Positions 33,717 to 40,305 of a DNA stretch of 40,305 bases are shown one piece after another (positions within the stretch are counted from its first letter, which is position 1; each line of letters begins with the position of its first letter). A program made the translations under genes and the position numbers. The notes beneath the pieces are model-generated. The model was not told the origin of the DNA and ran no database searches. It saw nothing but the letters and a program-made list of their open reading frames with translations. The stretch is from Clostridiales bacterium (GTDB taxonomy: Bacteria; Bacillota; Clostridia; Lachnospirales; WQUN01). The stretch lies in NCBI GenBank assembly GCA_031269465.1, contig JAISZB010000065.1, positions 1-40,305 on the forward strand, read 5' to 3'.

Positions 33717-34580
33717 ATGAAAACGACAGAACTTTTTAAATATCGGCAAGTTTTTTCCTTGGAAGTGTTTCCTCCTAAGAGAACAGCGGCAATAACAGAG
33801 ATTTATCGCGCGTTGGAAAGCCTTAAGGATATTGCCCCGGATTTCATCTCTGTGACATATGGCGCTGGAGGAAGTGAAAATAGCAAAGCTACAATTGAAA
33901 TCGCTTCAGCCATAAAAAACAAGTATGGAGTGGAGAGCGTAGCGCATCTACCCTGCGTCGGCCTTAATAAGCAGGAAGTGCTTTTATTTCTCAAAAGCTT
34001 GGAATCAGAAGGCATTGACAATATACTCGCTCTGAGAGGGGACATTAGTCCAGAAGATAGGCTCTCGGGAGATTTCAGGCATGCAAATGATTTGATAACG
34101 TATATAAAGGAAAATGGAGACTTCAGCATTATTGGCGCGTGCTATCCGGAGGGGCATGCCGAGTCGCCATCTATAGAAGCGGATATCATAAACCTAAAGC
34201 GCAAGGTGGATGCCGGAGCTAATCACCTTATAACCCAGCTTTTTTTTGACAATCAATATTTCTATGAGTTTTTGGAAAGAACCCGAAAAGCTGGAATAAA
34301 CGTTCCAATAGAAGCGGGAATTATGCCTGTCATAAACCCCAAGCAAATTGAGAAAATGGTTACGCTCTGCAGAGTCGATCTTCCCAAAAAATTTCTCAAG
34401 ATCATGGAGCGGTATGAGAACAACCCAGTAGCCATGCGTGACGCAGGCATAGCTTATGCTGTTGATCAGATTGTAGATTTGATTGCTCATGACGTTGACG
34501 GAATCCATCTTTACACTATGAATAATTCTTTCATAGCCCATAAAATTTACGAAGCGGTAGCTTCACTCGTAATAGCTTAA
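33717..34580 (+). CDS. metF: Methylenetetrahydrofolate reductase
   Basis: Converts 5,10-methylene-THF to 5-methyl-THF for methionine synthesis (or runs in reverse in the Wood-Ljungdahl branch). A 287-aa TIM barrel with all family marks: FSLEVFPPKRTAAI, FISVTYGAGGS, VAHLPCVGLNK, NILALRGDISPED, IGACYPEGHAES, HLITQLFFDNQYFYEFLE and EAGIMPVINPKQI. The ATG at 33717 is preceded by AAAAGGATGTGAGCC. No methionine-synthase or folate gene is adjacent in the window. Confidence 0.93.
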   Translation: MKTTELFKYRQVFSLEVFPPKRTAAITEIYRALESLKDIAPDFISVTYGAGGSENSKATIEIASAIKNKYGVESVAHLPCVGLNKQEVLLFLKSLESEGIDNILALRGDISPEDRLSGDFRHANDLITYIKENGDFSIIGACYPEGHAESPSIEADIINLKRKVDAGANHLITQLFFDNQYFYEFLERTRKAGINVPIEAGIMPVINPKQIEKMVTLCRVDLPKKFLKIMERYENNPVAMRDAGIAYAVDQIVDLIAHDVDGIHLYTMNNSFIAHKIYEAVASLVIA

Positions 34581-35731
34581 GTTATGCAGATTTGTTCTAA
34601 AGTGCCAATTTTGGATCTTGATTTAATAATGTACATTTAGATTCAAAAAAATATAGAAATATTGAATAACCACTTAAATTGCTGTACACTTATTCCAAGT
34701 GCGGCGAATTGAAGCTGGTTCTGCGGCTTCTCTGACACGGATTGCGAAAAAACGGCGTCTGCGATCCGCAAAGGAACGATTCCCCAGTGATTGCGAGCGT
34801 TGACATGGCAAGGCGGAGTTCGCGGCGTACATCATGGAGCAGTGGCGGATGAAGCTGGGGAAGAGATATAATCCAGGCACGGGGGAGCCGGTGCTCACCT
34901 GTGGCGGCGGCTCAGGGGCCAGGCTATGGAAGTCCCGGCTTCAGAAGCTCGGCGCCAAACCTGTGCATGAAGATCATCGCCTCGCGCTTCCCTCGCGGAA
35001 CTTAAAAACGGAGCGTCATGGAGCGCAGCCTGTTTTCTAGCCATGCCCATTGCTGGCGGGTAGTCCGAGCGCGACATGCGAGGCCGCAGCGAGCCTGGCA
35101 GACAACACAGCGGGTTGCTGGCGCATGCCCAATACGGGACGAAAAAAGATCAGCGGTGAGGATTTTGGGAGAAGCACCAATTCAAGCCCTGGCCATGCGA
35201 CATCACCGGGCGATTGACCCCGCGCCCGCGATGAAAGGCGCGCTCCCTTTACAAACTGCATGCCTGGGGCAAGTCTTCTGCTCGAGGACTTGCTGCATAT
35301 GTTCGCCGCCAAGGAATGCGGCGGCCTTTGCAATAATGCAGGCTTCATGCGGATTCCTTGAAAAATTACCTGGGAAAGATTGAAGTCTGGCGATTTCCCT
35401 TCAAATCCGTAGCTTATATCGAAAGATGTTTTCTAGGGCGTTCCGGGGTTTGAGGCAATTGCCAGGGAGGTGCTTGAAACGGAAAGAACGAGAAGAGCAT
35501 TGGATCTAGCGGCAAGGCAAAGCCTGCCTAAGGATAAATTGTAGCTATTCCGACGGCTTGCAAAGCGACAGCTATTATGAATATTTTAGTCGATTAATCT
35601 GTCACATTTAACCAAGAGCATCGAACATTAATTTTTGATTTTCCTATTGCAAATTTCGGAAATTGGCATGGAATAAAGTGCACACGGCATTTTTTTGAAA
35701 GGGCTGCGCTTTACGGCGATAATCGACAAGA
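34581..35731. other. 1.15-kb stretch without an intact gene, probable gene debris
   Basis: No repeat-family copy beyond a doubtful one near 34600. Open stretches at 34834-35040 (MEQWRMKLGKRYNPGTGEPV) and about 35435-35540 (FEAIAREVLETERTRRALDL) read like protein but have no start, ribosome site or continuation. They look like broken genes I cannot identify. Composition is GC-richer than the preceding backbone, marking a change of region. Confidence 0.4.
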
Positions 35732-35872
35732 ATGGAATTGAATGAAATAGCTGGCGGAATTGGATTGCCAATGGACGGTTTTTTTTCAGGCCATGCAGAA
35801 GAGGCAATAAATATGGCCGAAGAATTGATGCAAGGCCAGCCCCGCAAAAAAGCGGCTTGGCATAATATGTAG
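35732..35872 (+). CDS. Possible small protein (46 aa) upstream of the orphan ORF
   Basis: ATG 35732 to TAG 35872, reading MELNEIAGGIGLPMDGFFSG and ending AWHNM. No clear ribosome site. It ends inside the AGGAGGT that serves the next ORF, so the two could be translationally coupled. No family recognised; chance is quite possible. Confidence 0.3.
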   Translation: MELNEIAGGIGLPMDGFFSGHAEEAINMAEELMQGQPRKKAAWHNM

Positions 35873-35879
35873 GAGGTCT

Positions 35880-37574
35880 TTGGAAAATTACATTTATTTA
35901 TGCAAGCCTGACGGCTATGGCATTGAACAATCTGGACTGCATCATATTGATTCTGCGTGCGGAAGAGTGCATGCGCAGATGTATAAAGCATCCGGCCCTC
36001 TGAAAACCGCCGTCTTCGATGCGGCAAAGGATTTATTTCCCGAAAAGGCGAATTTCAATGTAAGGTGCAAAACCGACCCGTTTCGCGAAAGCTGCGTAGG
36101 ATTTGCCGCTAATGCGGCATATTCCCAAACTATGGACTGCATAAACCGGCATGCCGCCGAGGCCGAAAAATTCAGCGGCGCCCATTGTTTTCACAGTTTA
36201 TTGCAAAATGAAGGGGATTCCCTTGCGGAGGCCATGGACGGCCTCGCCGGCAAAGCGCTGGATGAAAGCGCATTCGACTCTGAAGCGCTCCAGCCGGAAG
36301 GGCCGCCGCAGCTTGCTCCGGCTTCCGCCGCGGATCCGCTGAATGTTTTTGCGGAAGCGGCGGAACTGGGGCTGAAAATCGACAAAATCAACTTAATGGA
36401 CTGCGAAAATCGAGATGAAGCAATATATGCATCCGTCGACGAGGTACTAGCCGAGGCCCGGATCAGAAAGCCCGGCGATAAGGCGGAGAAACTGGAAAAC
36501 GCTGCGTCGGAAGCGGAAAACGCCGAAGAGCCGGCATTCGGCAAGCGCCAATCAGCGGAATCAGCGGAATCAGCGGAATCAGCGGAATCAGACGGCAGCC
36601 CTGCAGAGCCGAACGCGGAAATCGGCAAAAATTCCGATGAATCTCCCTTTAGCTGCGGAGGCGCCGGCCAAGAAGCGGCGGAGCGGCCGCTTAAGGCTTT
36701 TTACAGCGCAGAGCTTGATTCAAGGAGCAGAAAAGATTCATGCGGCATAATAAGCTGCGCCATGGATCAAGCCTTGCCGGAAATCGGCAAAGAAGACGAA
36801 GAGAAAAGAAAAATTGAATTGAAGCGCATTAAAGGGGAAGGCGAAGCTAAAAAGAAGAAAAATGGCGGCGAAAAGGGCGGATTCAGAAAACGCGCCGCGG
36901 TGCGGGCCGCTTCTGAAGGAAAGGCATATGCCATAATAAATGAATCTATTTTCGGGGCGCCGCGGATATTCCTCGCATTCTTAACCTGCAACGCCCTGCT
37001 GGGCCGCAAGGGGATCATATTCCTTTCCGGCGGGGAAAGCTCAATCAGGGACAATATTCTCAAAATATTCAGCTTTTTAGGATCGACCGCTATAATGCTT
37101 GACTATAAGCATGCCATAATCAAGGCGACTCAGCTCCTGAGTCCGCCTATAAACGGCAGAAATGCAAAAGCGCAGATTTTAAAAGGCGTAAAAAAGCGGC
37201 TTTGGATAGGCGGCGTTGTGGGAACTCCGCTTTTCTTGCCGCATGTTCCCTCTAATTTCATCAAATGCAAAAAAGAATGCTCATCCTTAATATACTATTT
37301 TATAAAAAATAGGGCATGCATTCCTATTTATGGACTAAGAAGCAGCCTCGGCTTAAAAATAAGCTCTCAGGATGTTGAGGGGGCGAACAATAGGATAGTT
37401 TCGAACAGGCAAAAGAAAAATAATGCAGTAAGTTTCATTATTCAAGCAAGTTTGCTGCAACGGCTGCAAGCAAGTGTTGCGGTCAAACTCATGGATATAG
37501 TATTTTTGATCAATGCTTTTGCTTGCTGCGCCTGTGCGTTTTCAATTCTGTGGATCCGCTTGCGCATGGCATGA
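35880..37574 (+). CDS. Unrecognised 564-aa protein with acidic low-complexity middle and C-terminal membrane helix
   Basis: TTG start at 35880 close behind AGGAGGT. The N-terminal 110 residues look globular with several Cys. Residues about 125-310 are Ala/Glu/Ser-rich and acidic, including four exact SAE-type repeats encoded by TCAGCGGAA units near 36550-36590. A Lys-rich stretch (about 311-345) leads to a more ordered domain (about 350-510) with GRKGIIFLSGGESSIRDNIL and LGSTAIMLDYKHAIIKATQ, which could be a Rossmann-like fold. A hydrophobic helix (about 540-560, IVFLINAFACCACAFSILWI) ends it. I recognise no family. It may be genuine, species-restricted, or a chance ORF in its middle third. 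Confidence 0.5.
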   Translation: MENYIYLCKPDGYGIEQSGLHHIDSACGRVHAQMYKASGPLKTAVFDAAKDLFPEKANFNVRCKTDPFRESCVGFAANAAYSQTMDCINRHAAEAEKFSGAHCFHSLLQNEGDSLAEAMDGLAGKALDESAFDSEALQPEGPPQLAPASAADPLNVFAEAAELGLKIDKINLMDCENRDEAIYASVDEVLAEARIRKPGDKAEKLENAASEAENAEEPAFGKRQSAESAESAESAESDGSPAEPNAEIGKNSDESPFSCGGAGQEAAERPLKAFYSAELDSRSRKDSCGIISCAMDQALPEIGKEDEEKRKIELKRIKGEGEAKKKKNGGEKGGFRKRAAVRAASEGKAYAIINESIFGAPRIFLAFLTCNALLGRKGIIFLSGGESSIRDNILKIFSFLGSTAIMLDYKHAIIKATQLLSPPINGRNAKAQILKGVKKRLWIGGVVGTPLFLPHVPSNFIKCKKECSSLIYYFIKNRACIPIYGLRSSLGLKISSQDVEGANNRIVSNRQKKNNAVSFIIQASLLQRLQASVAVKLMDIVFLINAFACCACAFSILWIRLRMA

Positions 37575-38047
37575 AGGTGCGCTGGGATAAGAAAGCCTTA
37601 TGAATGGGGCAAAGGCTGGGTTTCACCGCTTTTCGCGGGAGTGGCCAACAGCGGTTGGGGCTTGCTGGCTTAGATGGGTTTTCATTGCCTTGCCTTAGCA
37701 AACGGTTGGATCTATATTAATGAATTGGCGTTTTTTGCCCTGTTTCCAACACCTGCTTGGAGTTAGCAGATATACGAAAACTCACAGCATTATTTTTCTT
37801 ATGTCAGATCTAGCATAAGAAAAAAGGCATGCCGTGGAGCCAAAGGGGAAGCTTTAATTTAGCATTGTTGTCGTGCTTGAAGCGAAATGGCGGGGATTGC
37901 ATAATTGGATAAAGATAGGGGATGTCAAATTTTCATTTTAATTATAAATTCATAAAATAAGGAAAACATATATATCATTATAAGATTATAAATGTTGATT
38001 GATAGTTTTTCATTTTTAAATGTATATTCTAATTAACTTTTGAGATT
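37575..38047. other. Gene-free stretch, AT-rich at its right end
   Basis: The first part carries short stop-interrupted readings only. From about 37910 to 38045 the sequence is very AT-rich and ends exactly where the relaxase fragment is cut off, so it may mark an element junction. No gene or RNA seen. Confidence 0.4.
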
Positions 38048-38602
38048 TCATGCTCTTTTTGCCGGTAAATAATGAAATAAACTGTCGGAACAGTTCCGAG
38101 TTTTGCTGTTCTTTTTGAAATGGATTTCCTTGTCCACAACAGGCGCATAGACCACATGAAGATGATAGTGGTACATGTCGCGCCCAAGCCGTTCGGACAG
38201 CGCCCTGCTGCGCTTGCCGGCGTGCACGGCCGCCGACGGGACGCATTGCTCCCCGCCGATTTCCTTGACGGCAAGGCGGCAGGCTTCTTCAAAAAAGGAT
38301 TTGGCGTACCCGCAGCCCCCGTTGTTCGCAAAGTAGGCGCTGTTCACGTCAAAGGCCAGTTCATCGACAATGTACGGGTTTTTGCCAAGCCCCCTTGTGC
38401 TGATCGCGCCCTTGGCAAGCATGGCGTCAAAGGCGGCTTCATAGCCCCCCGCGCTCGGCTTGAACCGGACGTTAAAGGCGGCGCGTTCTTTGACAATATC
38501 CTCGTTCATGCAGCCGGCGTTCTTCCGCTCGTTGCGCCGTTCCCGCTTGTTCAGCCCGTCGCACCTGCACCGGGCGTTTCGGACTACGGATTTGTCAGCC
38601 AT
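38048..38602 (-). pseudogene. MobV/Pre-type relaxase (plasmid recombination enzyme), 3'-truncated
   Basis: Relaxase N-terminus of the kind found in Clostridia mobilizable elements. The start is ATG 38602 with GGAAGGGAG upstream: MADKSVVRNARCRCDGLNKR, ERRNERKNAGCMNEDIVKER, AISTRGLGKNPYIVDELAFD, FFEEACRLAVKEIGGEQC and the metal-binding HUH-like MYHYHLHVVYAPVVDKEIHF. After KKNSK the frame changes into TRNCSDSLFHYLP and stops where AT-rich sequence begins. About 184 of the usual 400-plus residues remain. It retains the nicking-domain histidines but is unlikely to function. Confidence 0.8.
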
Positions 38603-39730
38603 AAAAAACTCCCTTCCACAAATTGAAATTATAAAAGGCGGCAAAGGTTTTATCCCGACGCCCTGCGCGTGTGACGGCTGCGACGGTGTGACAGTCGTTT
38701 TATAAATACCCCCCTGCGTTTTTTTGGCGGGGGCATGTGTGTGAATGAACCGTCGCGCCGTCACACTGTCACGCCCGGTTGAATCCGGTCGCTCCCGGCC
38801 GCCCTGCCGGGTCATGGTTATCGTTCTGCTCTTGCGGCCGCAGTCAAGGTCGATGATGATATTGTTTTTTCTGAATAAGCCGATGTCGACCTTTAGCCGC
38901 CGCGATATGGTGAGCGGGGCAACGTCCGCTTCGGGGTCAATCGATTTCAGCGCGTCGCAGAGTTCCGTGGCCGTTCCGCTCCAAGCGTCCTGTAAAAACC
39001 CGTCCGCCAACAGGAGAAGCCGCTCGTCCTTTTCCTCCGTCTTTTCTTCCGGAAGCCGGCCGTCGCCGAAAGCCCATTTGCAATGCTCGGGACCGAAGCG
39101 CAGCTTGAAGCAGAAGCCCTAGATGTCGCGGTTGGCGATGGCCGGCTTCGCGTCCCGCCCCGTCCGCGTGTCTTTTTCGAGGACGAACACGCCGTCCGCT
39201 GAGCCGGCCTTCGCTTGCCCGTTATCTCGCGCAGGGCGACCGTGTCGCGGCGGTCGCAGGCGTAAATGTTCTTGTCAAACTCCGAGTCGCGTATGCGCTC
39301 CAGCGTGTCGATGACGATGAGTTTCGTGTCGGGGCGTTCGTTCAGATGGCTGTGGGTCTTCTCCAGCAGGCCGCTGCTGATTCCGAACGCGGCGGTGGCG
39401 GGTTTCAGCCGTGAAATGTCAACGGAATCCGCTTTGATTTTGTTCAGCCTGCCCTGCAAGCGCGGGCAGTTATCCTCAAGGGCAAGGTACAGAACATCGC
39501 ATTGCCCGGAGGAAAACTCCCGCAGCCTGCCGCCCGCCGCCACGTTCACGCAGAGGTCAAGGGACAGCCGCGACTTTCCGATTTTGCCGCTCCCCGCGAG
39601 AATGAAAAGGCATGCGGGGCGGCATCTTTTCCACGGCGAACCTCAGCGGCTCGCACTCATGCGCCATGAGCGCGCTGCCGTCGACGGCGCCGAAGGTTTT
39701 CGGCGCGGCTTGATTGGTGTTTTCGTTCAT
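38603..39730 (-). pseudogene. RepA-like AAA ATPase of a mobilizable element, several lesions
   Basis: Replication ATPase (RepA/RegA-like helicase) that normally precedes mob in these elements. Start ATG 39730 behind GGAAAGGAGC. Legible parts in order: MNENTNQAAPKTFGAVDGSA; Walker A region LFILAGSGKIGKSRLSLDL (after a frameshift near 39615); GQCDVLYLALEDNCPRLQGR; KLIVIDTLERIRD (Walker B); an internal deletion of perhaps 30-40 codons near 39220; SADGVFVLEKDTRTGRDAKP; a TAG at 39119-39121 in IANRDI-stop-GFCFKLRF; then the C-terminal ADGFLQDAWSGTATELCDAL and winged-helix-like end. No stop precedes the mob start, so the tail reads on into mob. Clearly non-functional. Confidence 0.82.
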
Positions 39731-40097
39731 TGAATCCGCTCCTTTCCGAATTGGCTTTTTATGGTTGCGTTTATCTATGTGAAAAGCCTCTCGGAGGTTG
39801 CGCCGACAGCAGAGGGGCTAGAATGTTTTTGTGGTATTGTTCATGTTTTCGTGGTACGATGCTTGTTGGAAACGGAGCGGGGGCGGGAAACGCTTCACCC
39901 GCTTTTTCAAAGCGTGCGGCCCACTCTGACGGTTAGGCTGCGCCATAACCGCCGTGGGCGCTGCCGCAGGCTTGCCGCTACAGGCGGGGTTACGACTTCG
40001 GAAATCGTCTTGCCTTGCGGCAAACCGTTTTCCTCGCTACAAAGCACTCGTGCCGCGCCGACAAATCGGAATTTGTATATTGTGGGAGATTGAAAAT
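39731..40097. other. Intergenic stretch between repA remnant and SDR gene
   Basis: Divergent promoter region for the old repA and the oxidoreductase. I see no gene. The usual small excisionase/HTH gene of such mobilizable elements is not evident here. Confidence 0.45.
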
Positions 40098-40305
40098 ATG
40101 GATTTTGGATTAAAAGACAAGGTAGCCTTGATAACAGGCGCAAATAACCCGCAGGGAATTGGCGCGACAACCGCATTGGCGTTCGCCCGTGAAGGCGTTG
40201 GGCTTGTGCTTGTATACAAGAAAATCAAGCGCGAATATGACGAAAGCAAAACCAACCGCGACGGTCTTGACCGCTATTACAAAGCAAACAGCGGCGATAC
40301 ATCGG
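40098..40305 (+). CDS. Short-chain dehydrogenase/reductase (3' end outside window)
   Basis: ATG 40098 with GGGAG upstream. The first 69 residues are a Rossmann dinucleotide-binding start: LKDKVALITGANNPQGIGAT with the G-x3-G-x-G motif (GANNPQGIG), then TALAFAREG and VLVYKK. The inserted NNPQ form and following KTNRDGLDRYYKANSGD are typical of FabG-like or sugar-alcohol SDRs in gut bacteria. The catalytic Ser/Tyr/Lys lie beyond the window end, so the substrate cannot be guessed. Confidence 0.8.
   Translation, partial: MDFGLKDKVALITGANNPQGIGATTALAFAREGVGLVLVYKKIKREYDESKTNRDGLDRYYKANSGDTS

Noticed and set aside
34834..35383. Possible genes in the metF downstream region
   Set aside because: Short overlapping frames on both strands without starts or family motifs; noted as debris only.
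38048..39010. A single 320-aa protein
   Set aside because: The first half matches a RepA C-terminus and the second a MobV N-terminus with its own ribosome site and ATG; treated as two broken genes.
1..40305. tRNA, rRNA and replication origin
   Set aside because: No T-loop GGTTCGA-type signatures, rRNA-like blocks or DnaA-box clusters were noticed while reading; a covariance search would be decisive.

Overview
The window looks like a chromosome segment of a gut-type anaerobic member of the Bacillota (Clostridia-like). This is an inference from Clostridia-style regulation and kinases, frequent TTG starts, strong Shine-Dalgarno sites, a vanD/vanB-like glycopeptide-resistance cluster and Clostridia-type mobilizable-element genes. 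I cannot name a species. The segment is a mosaic: an AT-richer, repeat-studded backbone (about 13.2-34.6 kb) lies between two GC-richer, partly decayed accessory regions (1-13.1 kb and about 38-40.3 kb).

Region 1 (1-13.1 kb) is a resistance island read leftward. An antimicrobial-peptide-type ABC transporter (ATPase, permease) with its own two-component system is followed by vanR-vanS-vanZ, a terminator, and then vanY-vanW-vanH-ligase-vanX. VanR and VanS would sense cell-wall antibiotic stress. The ligase (D-Ala-D-Lac type), VanX and VanY would rebuild peptidoglycan precursors. Both van transcription units carry the same 11-bp-spaced CTACAG direct repeats, probably VanR operators. The island is damaged: vanH has two stop codons, the ABC-linked regulator and kinase are frameshifted, and a deletion fuses a truncated ABC permease to a truncated DUF2200 gene. 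Two tyrosine-integrase tails lie beyond vanX, next to a GC-rich stretch without a convincing gene and the tail of an Rpn-like protein.

Region 2 (13.2-34.6 kb) holds an intact tyrosine recombinase, a GNAT acetyltransferase, a membrane-anchored helical-repeat protein, a wrecked IscB gene with its omega (HEARO) RNA, xylulokinase, two successive membrane kinases that both lack key catalytic residues, a probable XPB helicase - gpsA - Na/Pi-cotransporter operon, and metF. Between these genes lie at least a dozen copies of an imperfect palindrome of about 100-140 bp (up to 230 bp in one copy) with ends like TATACCGATTT/AAATCGGTATA. It is a MITE-like family that I do not see in regions 1 or 3.

Region 3 (34.6-40.3 kb) has a gene-poor stretch, a small ORF followed by an unrecognised 564-codon ORF, a ruined repA and truncated MobV-type relaxase from an integrative mobilizable element, and the start of an SDR oxidoreductase that runs off the window.

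Most worth a second look are the palindromic repeat family and its link to the recombinase and IscB remnant, the pseudokinase pair, the unusual and partly broken van cluster with its repeated operators, and the orphan 564-codon ORF.
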